Positions 17,167 through 25,329 of a stretch of 45,121 nt of DNA are shown piece after piece; position 1 is the stretch's first letter, and each line of letters opens with the position of its first letter. Origin of the DNA: DATIKM01 sp035477595 (GTDB taxonomy: Bacteria > Armatimonadota > Chthonomonadetes > Chthonomonadales > CAJBBX01); contig DATIKM010000130.1 of NCBI GenBank assembly GCA_035477595.1, positions 1 to 45,121 on the forward strand, given 5' to 3'. The notes under the pieces were generated by a model. The model saw only the letters and a program-made list of their open reading frames with translations, searched no databases and was not told the DNA's origin. Both the position numbers and the translations under genes were made by a program.

Positions 17167-19872
17167 TCAGCGGACCACGATATGCGGCACGAGGCGACGG
17201 TCCGTCTGACCGTCCGAGGCGACGCCCTTCACCTCGATGAGGTAGCTCCCGCTCGGGATCGCAATGCCCTGCGCATCCCGGTAGTCCCACGTCATCCGCT
17301 GCTCGACACCGGCGGATACTGCGCGCGTGACGAGAGTACGGACGACGTCACCCGTTCCGCGCAGGATGCGCACGGCCACATCGGCGCTCTGCGATGCGGT
17401 GAACGCGACCGTGGCCGAGCCCCTCGCGCGGGAGACGACCACCGCGGAGGTGATCCGGAAGGCGCCCTGGCCCCGAGGCTCCGCTACGATCGACAGGCTC
17501 CGCGTTGCGGACGTGCCCGTGCGCACCTGCAGAGAGGACACCTGGCGCATCCGGTGCCGCTGCCCAGTCGCCGGATCGGAGATGAACAACTCCCACTGCC
17601 GCGGCACGGATGCCATCCCCGGCCAGGACACCGTCACGTCCTGGTTCGGCTGTGCAGACGCCACGTTGAGCCGCCACTCGCGCCGGGCAAGGCTCGCCGC
17701 GCGCAGATCCTGAGCGTAGGCAGCGCCATCCTCCGGACCGACGAACGCAAGGCTGACACGCCCGGTGACCGCAGGAGGCTTCAGAATGTCGCGAGCATCC
17801 ACGCCGTCCCTTGCGTTGGGCGACATGCCGATGTAGTTGTGTGCGTCGCTCACGCCAGCAGACGTCGCCGTCACGCGCAGCGACCAGCCATCGGGCCGTC
17901 GTGCAGCGGACCGGGTGCCGGAGGCAGCGGCGCGAGTCATCGGCGCCGGGAAGAGCAACGAGATGCTGGGCTTCAGCGCCTTCACCCAGAACCCGCGGAA
18001 CGGGGTCATCTCGGTGCCGAACTCGAACTGGCGGTCGAAGTTGTAGCCGGTGGCCGCGTCGTACCACCACAGCGTGGGCTGTATCCACCGGCGGTGCGGC
18101 GCCGCAGCCTCGGCCACGGTGAGCGGACGCAGGTAGTCCGGATCCTGCCGGTCCGTGTTGATGACCCTCACATCGCCCCAGCGGATCGGGAGGAGCCAGG
18201 GGTTGCCGATCTGGTTCCAGTCGCGGCTCAGGCGCCGCTCGAACTGCTGGATGCCTGTCGACACGGGGGTCCCGCCGCGCACCGTGAGGCGGGCGCCAGC
18301 GTGCAGGGATAGCCAGTAGCCCTCGCCTGGCTGGATCAGACCCACCCGCTCATACATGCCGACCGATGGGTTCCATCGCAGGAGAAAGCCGGTGAGGTCG
18401 TCCAACCCGAGCGCACCGGAGGGCGTCGGATCGACCAAGTTGTAGGGCACGGAGATCATCTGCAGGCCGGCGCCGAACGGTTGTACAGGCAGCGCAGGGA
18501 TGTCGATATCGCGCCCTACCGAGGCGCCCTGACCGCCCGGGTTGGCTGAGAACGACACAGTGTACGTCTGCCTGCCAGAGACCGCCGTGGCACCATCGGT
18601 CGCAGCAACCACCTGCCACCGGAAGAGGCCCTCATCGCCAGGGGCAATGCCTCCACTGAGGGCCTTGGTGGCCGTTTCACCGGCCGCAAGCCTCAGACCG
18701 GCCGGGAGAGCCAGCGTTGCCCTGACATCCGTCATCGCCATGACGTTCAGGTTCTGGAAGAAGCCGGTAACCGTGAACGGGTTGGGCGTCAGCTCCGACC
18801 CAGGCGGCTGGGCAGGATCGTAGGCGAGCTCAAGCGGGCCGTTCACTCCCACCGCCCACTGATGGCCGATCTCGTACGTGGCGTGGTTGACACCAAACGC
18901 TGTTACGTAGCGGCGGGTCTGCCCCGGAGCCACGCTGGCACGACCAAAGTAGATGGCTGCTCCAGCATTCCGCCCGCGCAGGTCTTGCGCAGGATCCGCC
19001 ACGAAATCCCAGAGCGGGTGGACGAGCTCTGCCTCCCTGGCGAAAACCATCCGCTCCAGCGGCACCGCGGTGGGCACAGTGCGGAGCGCGTCCTGCAACA
19101 GGCCCCCCACGGCATCGGAAGCCCCGGCGGCCCGCCAGGTCTTGCGCCAAAAGGCGGGAATCTGGGCACCGCGCAGGTCGGTCTCGGTAGTGATGAGCGG
19201 CAGCCCCGGCGCCTGCACAGGCACATCGCCACTGCCGGCATCGTACGCCTGGGCGAAACGCAGCGCGACCGTACGGGACATCGCGTCGCGATTGGTGACA
19301 TCGAAGCGGTAGAGCACCAGGTCGTGCACGAGGGTCATCTCGAGCGCGATCTCAATCCGCGGGATCTGGTAACGAGGGTCGTCATTCCCGCCTGGCAGCG
19401 TTGCCCACGTCGCGACGATCCTGTTCGGTCCTACAACTGTGGGCTCCTGGACCCATTCGCCCTGGTCGTCCTGCTTGTCATCCTCGCCGCCATTGAGGGC
19501 GTTCGTACCCACGTCGCCGAAGATCAGGTCCCACCCAGGAGCGGTCTGCTCGGTGGCGTCCACGCCCGGGGTCGGCGGTCCACCGTCGATCCGGACCGTG
19601 ACATAGCTCTGAGAGCGCGCCGACGCAGCCATCACCATCAGCGGGATCGGCGATCCCCGCCGCGCGACGCCGAAGCGGCCCGCAAGGGCCACCTCCGGGT
19701 CTGCGTTCTCGGCGTCGCCGGACACGCCCACCGATGCTGTGATGTGGCTGTTGGAGACGCTTACGATCACCTGCGACCACGCCGCCGTCGCCGAGCCGAC
19801 GACTAACGCCAAGGCTATCGCAAGGGCTGTTCCGCCACAGCGCCCCATCCTGCGAACCCGGTTCCACCCCAT
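17167..19872 (-). CDS. Large secreted protein with FlgD-like C-terminal Ig domain
   Basis: A 901-residue exported protein. Signal peptide at residues 1-34 (ALAIALALVVGSATAAWSQ). The N-terminal half (about 35-430) is beta-rich with no domain I can name. Around 435-640 are strand/Trp-rich segments (LQMISVPYNLVD, LLRWNPSVGMYERVG, GEGYWLSLHAGARL, DWNQIGNPWLLPIRW, FRGFWVKALKP) that have counterparts in two neighbours. Residues about 660-901 form the shared C-terminal module, with HNYIGMSPNARDGVDARD and a final FlgD-like fold (RTLVTRAVSAGVEQ..., IPSGSYLIEVKG) ending HIVVR. GGAGGAA precedes the ATG. Likely a surface or matrix protein sorted by its C-terminus. Confidence 0.82.
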   Translation of the reverse strand: MGWNRVRRMGRCGGTALAIALALVVGSATAAWSQVIVSVSNSHITASVGVSGDAENADPEVALAGRFGVARRGSPIPLMVMAASARSQSYVTVRIDGGPPTPGVDATEQTAPGWDLIFGDVGTNALNGGEDDKQDDQGEWVQEPTVVGPNRIVATWATLPGGNDDPRYQIPRIEIALEMTLVHDLVLYRFDVTNRDAMSRTVALRFAQAYDAGSGDVPVQAPGLPLITTETDLRGAQIPAFWRKTWRAAGASDAVGGLLQDALRTVPTAVPLERMVFAREAELVHPLWDFVADPAQDLRGRNAGAAIYFGRASVAPGQTRRYVTAFGVNHATYEIGHQWAVGVNGPLELAYDPAQPPGSELTPNPFTVTGFFQNLNVMAMTDVRATLALPAGLRLAAGETATKALSGGIAPGDEGLFRWQVVAATDGATAVSGRQTYTVSFSANPGGQGASVGRDIDIPALPVQPFGAGLQMISVPYNLVDPTPSGALGLDDLTGFLLRWNPSVGMYERVGLIQPGEGYWLSLHAGARLTVRGGTPVSTGIQQFERRLSRDWNQIGNPWLLPIRWGDVRVINTDRQDPDYLRPLTVAEAAAPHRRWIQPTLWWYDAATGYNFDRQFEFGTEMTPFRGFWVKALKPSISLLFPAPMTRAAASGTRSAARRPDGWSLRVTATSAGVSDAHNYIGMSPNARDGVDARDILKPPAVTGRVSLAFVGPEDGAAYAQDLRAASLARREWRLNVASAQPNQDVTVSWPGMASVPRQWELFISDPATGQRHRMRQVSSLQVRTGTSATRSLSIVAEPRGQGAFRITSAVVVSRARGSATVAFTASQSADVAVRILRGTGDVVRTLVTRAVSAGVEQRMTWDYRDAQGIAIPSGSYLIEVKGVASDGQTDRRLVPHIVVR

Positions 19873-20106
19873 GAACGATTCCTCCGTGGTGCCCTGTCCT
19901 ATGCCTAGACGTTAAGGGGACTTCCCAAGCCGGCTCCGTCGGGCACGGTCGGAAGGCGATATGCCTGCCGTCCTACCTGCGGGTCCGACGTCACCCGCCG
20001 ACTCCTCGCTCGCCCAGGCAGCGGCGTTGCGGACACGTGCGTCCTAGTGGTCATGGCCGCGCGGCCTCCCGCCAAGCACTGCTCGACGGGAGACCGCTCT
20101 GCGCGA
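19873..20106 (-). other. 234-bp intergenic spacer in the export cluster
   Basis: No gene is seen. A weak 6-bp hairpin (20066-20071 with 20087-20092) lies 15 bp beyond the subtilisin stop. Confidence 0.4.
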
Positions 20107-23100
20107 CTACCTGACCAGCGCGAACGGCTGCACCGCCCTCACGACCTCGCCGTCCGGCCCGATCGCTCGGATCTGCACCAGGTAGGTGCCGGCGGGAACA
20201 CTTCGTCCCGCCGAATCCCTGCCGTTCCACACGAGCCGGACATCGCCGGCGCCTGCAGCGCGGGTCGCGATCAGGCCAACCGGGGCGCCGGAGGCGCTCA
20301 AGACGCGCGCCTCGTACGTGGCATCACCCGACAGCGTGAACCCGATTACAGCAGAGCCAGCAGAGCGGCCGGAGTTCGTGCGGACCGAGACGTTGGTGAT
20401 GCGGATCACGCTTCCGAGAGCAGGCCGAGCCGTGATGGTGAAGCGCCGCGGCGCGGCCACGCTGCCAGTGCGGAAGGTCGTGAACGTTCGCGAGCGCATG
20501 TCCACTACCTGACCGGTCGTTTCGTCCTTGATCGTCAGCTTCAGGTTGCGCGGCAGCGAGCCCCTGGGGCTCCACTGCACTGTCACATCGCTTTCCGCCT
20601 GATCGGTATCAACGGCGATGGTCCACGTCCTCGGGCCACCGATCGACCTGATGTCGCGGGCGTACATCCCTGAGCGGGCACCCCAATCCTCGTTGACGGA
20701 GCCAACAGCGACGTACGGCGACATGGCCGGCGGCTTGGGGACGTCCGCCAAGTCAACTCCATCGACAGACCGCGATGATACTCCCACGAAGTTGAACATG
20801 TCGCGCAGCCGCCCAACCGAGGCGCCGATCTGGAGCGACCAGCCGTCCGTTCCGACGACAGGGGCATTCGATGCGGCGCGCGTCGCGCGGAGCGGGGGTA
20901 CCACGAGGGCAATGTCGTTCCTCGACGTGACGCCGACCCAGTGGCCGGTCCACGCCCTCAGCGCGCCATCCGGCAGAGTGCGGAAGCTGTAGAAGCCGGC
21001 ATCCGCCGCCGTGGGGTCGTAGGAGTACACGTTCGGCAGCAGCAGGCCCTGCGCCACCGCAGTGGAGATCGACATCCGTCTGCCACCGACCTGCACGAGA
21101 CAGGCATTGAAGGGTACGTCGAACGGGAACGGGCCCCCGATGAGGTTCCACGATACGGCCCCTTGGGCGCCGACTCCGTTGCCCTTCAGCGGGATTACGA
21201 ACGTGCTGGCGATCTGGGGTTGCCCGCGAGTGACAATCGGCTTCGGCATCGCGTCGAGGTTGTCCGCCCAGAAGCCCAAGCCAATCGGATACGAACTCGC
21301 GGTAGCGCCGTCCGGTCGCGGATGCTCGGCCAGCGGTGGGATGAACCCAGGGGTGATCCCAGCCGGACTGGCTGTCGCGTAGGCGCCCGCCGCCGGCACC
21401 CAGCGGTGCAGAACGTAGTTCGTCCCGAAGTAGGCGGCGAGCACCTCGGTCGGGTCGCGATCAACAAAGTACGGGATCGCCATCAGCGATCGGCCCGCCG
21501 GCACTTCGCGCGGCCTAACGATGAAGAAACGGCGGTCGGACACCGTGCGGCCGCTGACAGTGCCAGTGACGTCGATCGTATGCGTTCCCGGCGTCAACTC
21601 GTAGCGCGAGATGAGCACGTCATAGCTGACAGGAACGACCTGCTGCCCGACCGTGGCTGTCCTCGTAATGTTGAAGATAGTGTAGTCGGTGACAGGCGGG
21701 CGCTGCGCCTGCGGATCATCGATCCGGATGGTCAGGTTCGCCGGCGGCACCTGCGAGACGCGGATGATGATGTTCGGCTGAAGAGTCTCCACCGGGTCAG
21801 GCACGCCCGTGATGCCCAGTTGAGCGGCCCGCCCGCCCGTGCCAAGCGGCTCCAGGATCAGCACGCCGACGGAGCCACGCAGCAGCGCCTCATGAGCATC
21901 GATGAGGCCGTACCCGTACTCGTCGTTCGGCACCGCCATGCCCAGCCGATCCGCCGACTCCGTCAGCACCCGCTTCACCTCGCCTGCAGGAACATCGGCG
22001 CTCAGGAGCAAGGCCACGACGCCCGTGCAGGCAGGCGCGGCCATCGATGTGCCCTGCTGGAAGGCGTAGCCGTCGTTCAGGTGCGTGCTCAGGATACCGG
22101 CGCTCAGCCCCAGGCTCGTGTCGCCACCAGGCGCCGCGATGGTGGTATACCGTCGCGCCGATGAATAGGGCGCCCGCTGCCTCGTCGGGCCGACGGCCGC
22201 GACGCACAGAATGTTATCGTGGAGCTGTGCCGCATGCGCAGGCGTAACAGGGGGGTTGCCGTCCTCGTACGAGTTGCCGGCGGCCATCACCACGACCATC
22301 CCCGCGTTTGCGCCCTCCAAGGCGGCGGCGATGAACGGGTCATCCGGGTCAGGTGTGTCGCTGGCTGTGGGAGTGCCGAAGCTCCAGTTCATCACGACGC
22401 GCCGGCCAGCCTCTGCGAAGTTCTCCCTCAGGTACGCGACCGCGTCGGTCACCGCAGCAGCGCTGGCGCCCGCGTCCCCCATCTTCGCGGCGAACAGGCC
22501 CACGTTCTCGTACGTCACGCCAGCGATCCCGATGCCGTTGTTCGTGGCTGCCGCTGCGATGCCAGCGACGTGAGTGCCGTGGCCAACGGTGTCGGTGAAG
22601 TCCGTCGGGTTCGCCGGGTCGGCGAAGTTCCGGCCGCCGATGAGTCTACTCTCCAAGTCTGGGTGCCGCGGCTGAATGCCGGAATCAAGCACCGCGACCA
22701 CCACATTGGACGAACCCCTCTGGATGTCCCACGCCCTCGGGACGTTCATCATGGGCAGATGCCACTGCTCGTTGAACCTGGGGTCGTTGGCCGTCGTTGC
22801 GGCCCATGGATGTATGTGGTTCGGCGCAGCCCAACGGAACCTGCCCGTCTCGCGCAGTCTTCGCGCCGCATCAATGGTCGCTGGCGCAATCGCCGGCTGG
22901 CCAGAACCTGTGCGCAAGCGCAGCAGGTAAAAACCAGAGATGCCTAGTGGCCGGCTGATGTCGGCGTTCACCGAGTCGGCGAGCGTCCGGACCTGATCGG
23001 CAGTTGTGCCCACATTGGCGCGGACCACGATCTCGCCCGGCACGAAGTTGCGCGGCTCGAGCACTACCCCCTGTGCGAGCGCCGGCCGGAGGGCGCTGGC

Positions 23101-23157
23101 GAGGACCACCCCCGCCAGCGCAGCCAGGCCCAGCAGACCTCGCCATCCTGTCCTCAT
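20107..23157 (-). CDS. Secreted subtilisin-family serine protease with FlgD-like C-terminus
   Basis: A 1016-residue exported S8 peptidase. Signal peptide at residues 1-28 (LLGLAALAGVVLASALRPALAQ). Residues about 33-110 look like an inhibitory prodomain (VPGEIVVRANVGTTADQ). The catalytic domain (about 120-435) has Asp near 157 in VVAVLDSGIQPRHPD, His near 197 in GHGTHVAGIAAA, the oxyanion-type VVVMAAGNS, and Ser near 372 in GTSMAAPACTGVVALLL, so the triad is intact. Beta-rich modules follow, then the shared C-terminal module (about 771-1016; MFNFVGVSSRSVDGVDLAD) ending FALVR. AGGAG precedes the ATG. It could mature or shed the neighbouring surface proteins, or degrade external protein. Confidence 0.93.
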   Translation of the reverse strand: MRTGWRGLLGLAALAGVVLASALRPALAQGVVLEPRNFVPGEIVVRANVGTTADQVRTLADSVNADISRPLGISGFYLLRLRTGSGQPAIAPATIDAARRLRETGRFRWAAPNHIHPWAATTANDPRFNEQWHLPMMNVPRAWDIQRGSSNVVVAVLDSGIQPRHPDLESRLIGGRNFADPANPTDFTDTVGHGTHVAGIAAAATNNGIGIAGVTYENVGLFAAKMGDAGASAAAVTDAVAYLRENFAEAGRRVVMNWSFGTPTASDTPDPDDPFIAAALEGANAGMVVVMAAGNSYEDGNPPVTPAHAAQLHDNILCVAAVGPTRQRAPYSSARRYTTIAAPGGDTSLGLSAGILSTHLNDGYAFQQGTSMAAPACTGVVALLLSADVPAGEVKRVLTESADRLGMAVPNDEYGYGLIDAHEALLRGSVGVLILEPLGTGGRAAQLGITGVPDPVETLQPNIIIRVSQVPPANLTIRIDDPQAQRPPVTDYTIFNITRTATVGQQVVPVSYDVLISRYELTPGTHTIDVTGTVSGRTVSDRRFFIVRPREVPAGRSLMAIPYFVDRDPTEVLAAYFGTNYVLHRWVPAAGAYATASPAGITPGFIPPLAEHPRPDGATASSYPIGLGFWADNLDAMPKPIVTRGQPQIASTFVIPLKGNGVGAQGAVSWNLIGGPFPFDVPFNACLVQVGGRRMSISTAVAQGLLLPNVYSYDPTAADAGFYSFRTLPDGALRAWTGHWVGVTSRNDIALVVPPLRATRAASNAPVVGTDGWSLQIGASVGRLRDMFNFVGVSSRSVDGVDLADVPKPPAMSPYVAVGSVNEDWGARSGMYARDIRSIGGPRTWTIAVDTDQAESDVTVQWSPRGSLPRNLKLTIKDETTGQVVDMRSRTFTTFRTGSVAAPRRFTITARPALGSVIRITNVSVRTNSGRSAGSAVIGFTLSGDATYEARVLSASGAPVGLIATRAAGAGDVRLVWNGRDSAGRSVPAGTYLVQIRAIGPDGEVVRAVQPFALVR

Positions 23158-23206
23158 ACCACGACTCCTCTCTCTTGTGCCGAAAGGGTCTTCTTCCCTG
23201 GATGCG

Positions 23207-23223
23207 GGAGCCAGGATGGCTCC
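23207..23223 (-). terminator. 7-bp hairpin after the CsgG-like gene
   Basis: Arms 23207-23213 and 23217-23223 with a 3-nt loop, starting 13 bp past the stop at 23236. Compact and GC-rich but without a T-run. Confidence 0.5.
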
Positions 23224-23235
23224 GCCGTTCTCCGC

Positions 23236-25122
23236 CTAGGGGGGCGGGGGCGGCATGTCAGCCGGCTGGAAGCTCCGAACGTCGGAGTAGATGAACCGGA
23301 ACGTGCGGTCCTGGTCCGAGGGGTTCCTCGTGATCCAATGCACTGGCCCGGGCCGATCAGCGTTGTTCCGCCCACCTACGCGCCAGAAGAGGGTGGGCTT
23401 CGGTCCGCCGCGCTGCATGTAGTCCCGGAAGGCCGGGTGACGCAGGAGCACCGGGTTCGTGCCCAGGTTCACGGGAGCAGACAGGACCTGCGGGACACCG
23501 GATGCCGCGGACGAAGTGGAGAACACGGGACCGATCTGCAGGATAGCGCTGCGGTTCGTGAACATGCGGTCGGGCGAAACCTCCACCACGAACACGTCCG
23601 CGCCGGCTACGCTCAGCCACGTTGGGTTGAACTGCGCGATATCGACGTTGCTAGCCCCGTCGGCAGGAGTGGCGCCGAGCTGCGGCTGAAGCATCGGCGT
23701 AACAGGACCGGACGTCACCACGCCCGAGTAGATGTCCGCGAAAGTGGCTGTACCGCCACCGCCCACGCCGCCTCCAGCAGCCTGACCCAGCGGCCTCCGA
23801 AGTACGGAGTTGATGGAGTAGCTCGTGGTGCGTCCCGTGGCGAAGCCGAAGGTCCGGTTGTCGTCATCAGGCGTCTCACGGCTGGCCGCGCCCGCCCCGG
23901 CGTCGCCCGTATCCTCGGCCGGTCGCAGGAAACCGCGCTCACCGACCCAGAAAGTGAACGGCGCAGGGTAGTCCGTGTAGGTGCGAACCGGCGCACCCAC
24001 AGCAGCCACCGGCACGCCGAGCGGGTTGAAGGCCACATCCGGATCGCGCCAGACCTGGTACTCGAGCGTTTGGCCGGCGAATAGATTGTCGCGCCACCTC
24101 AGCCGCACTGCCGGACCACGATTCTCGATGTCCGCCTCCGCGATGACGCCGGTCACGGTGGACGTACTTCCGCCGCCGACGGCAGCCCAGATGGCAGCGC
24201 CCGTAAGCAACACAAGCGCTAGGTTGCCCAGCGTCCGCATGGCTGTCGTGGTTGGGCGCCGCACCGGACGGCCTGGCTCCGCCGGGAATGGCGGATCAGG
24301 GAAGATAGCCCTAACGCGGTCCTCGGGCCGGATGCCCTGAATGTTCTCCAGAACGGCTGCCTCGGAATCGGTCGTCATCACGCCCGTGATCCGGAGCCTG
24401 CCCACCCGCTCCCTCGCGCGGAAGACGATCATCTCCATGCCCTGACGCACGCCGTCGCGCGAGCCCCGGTTAACGAGCACCTGCACGTCGCCAGGCCTGG
24501 TCGCCACGATATTGAGGACGATCCCCTCCGGCAGGGTTGACTGCATGATCTGCTGAACGCAGAGCGTCGCCGCGTTACGTGCGGCCTCCTGCACTAGGGA
24601 GTCGTCGTCCTGCCCTGGCCGCGCCAGCGCCTCACCGATCTGCGCGGCGCCGTTCAGCGACTCACCCGACGACGCCTCGAGCACGCGAACACGAACCCAG
24701 GCCTGCATGACCCGGGCCGCTCCGGTGCCCACAGCCCGCACCCGGGTGATCTCTCCGGTCACAATCGTGGTCGCGCCGATGCGATTCGCAATCTTCGCGA
24801 GGGCCAGTCGGTCATAGGGTGGCCGCAAGCCCAGGTCGGTAGCTTCCCGCACGACGTCGCGAGAGGAGGCAAACAGGTACTGACCGGTGGCCTCCAACCC
24901 GTTCGCGACCGCGTCCGTGACCAGGCGGCTGAGATGAACGCCCTGCACGCCGGACCGGTTCTCGAAGTCGACCCTGATCGCCGTCTGCTGAGTGCCACCT
25001 ACGGCGCCCTGCGCCAGCGCCGCGCCCGGGCTGGCGATGCAGCGGATCATCGGCGCAACCATCGCGACCGTCAGCAGCACGCTCACAAGGCGGGCCGCCC
25101 TGCTTCTCCTGATCCGTTTCAC
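23236..25122 (-). CDS. CsgG-like exported/membrane protein with C-terminal beta-rich region
   Basis: A 628-residue protein from the GTG at 25122, chosen because AGGGAGGA lies 9-10 bases upstream (an open frame continues to 25293). A signal peptide is visible (LVSVLLTVAMVAPMIRC..., ALAQ). Residues about 45-180 resemble the CsgG/FlgT-type domain (AIRVDFENRSGVQGVHLS, LALAKIANRIGATTIVTGEITRV, VRVRVLEASSGESL). A second part (about 190-270) carries ILNIVATRPGDVQVLVNRGSRDGV. A hydrophobic helix at about 300-320 (LGNLALVLLTGAAIWAAVGGG) is followed by an extracytoplasmic-looking Gly/Thr-rich beta region and a Pro-rich end (PADMPPPPP). It does not carry the shared C-terminal module. It may be the channel or scaffold part of the cluster. 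Confidence 0.72.
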   Translation of the reverse strand: MKRIRRSRAARLVSVLLTVAMVAPMIRCIASPGAALAQGAVGGTQQTAIRVDFENRSGVQGVHLSRLVTDAVANGLEATGQYLFASSRDVVREATDLGLRPPYDRLALAKIANRIGATTIVTGEITRVRAVGTGAARVMQAWVRVRVLEASSGESLNGAAQIGEALARPGQDDDSLVQEAARNAATLCVQQIMQSTLPEGIVLNIVATRPGDVQVLVNRGSRDGVRQGMEMIVFRARERVGRLRITGVMTTDSEAAVLENIQGIRPEDRVRAIFPDPPFPAEPGRPVRRPTTTAMRTLGNLALVLLTGAAIWAAVGGGSTSTVTGVIAEADIENRGPAVRLRWRDNLFAGQTLEYQVWRDPDVAFNPLGVPVAAVGAPVRTYTDYPAPFTFWVGERGFLRPAEDTGDAGAGAASRETPDDDNRTFGFATGRTTSYSINSVLRRPLGQAAGGGVGGGGTATFADIYSGVVTSGPVTPMLQPQLGATPADGASNVDIAQFNPTWLSVAGADVFVVEVSPDRMFTNRSAILQIGPVFSTSSAASGVPQVLSAPVNLGTNPVLLRHPAFRDYMQRGGPKPTLFWRVGGRNNADRPGPVHWITRNPSDQDRTFRFIYSDVRSFQPADMPPPPP

Positions 25123-25277
25123 TCTGAGAGTTCCTCCCTGGAGAACGTTCCAGCGCACCGCGGCGGAACCAACAGTGCGGTCCAGACACAACCTACGGCG
25201 GCGAACTCCGCCTGGGAGAAGCGCACGTCCCCCGACGGTGACACGAGAGCTATCCAGCCTCGCCGACCTGCGCGCGC

Positions 25278-25317
25278 CGCTCGGGGAGCGCATCGACAGG
25301 CGAGGGCTCCCCGAGCG
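25278..25317 (-). terminator. 12-bp hairpin after the giant surface-protein gene
   Basis: Exact arms 25278-25289 and 25306-25317, loop 16 nt, beginning 13 bp past the stop at 25330. It may set how much transcript reaches the downstream genes. Confidence 0.65.
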
Positions 25318-25329
25318 ACGTTCCCGGCG

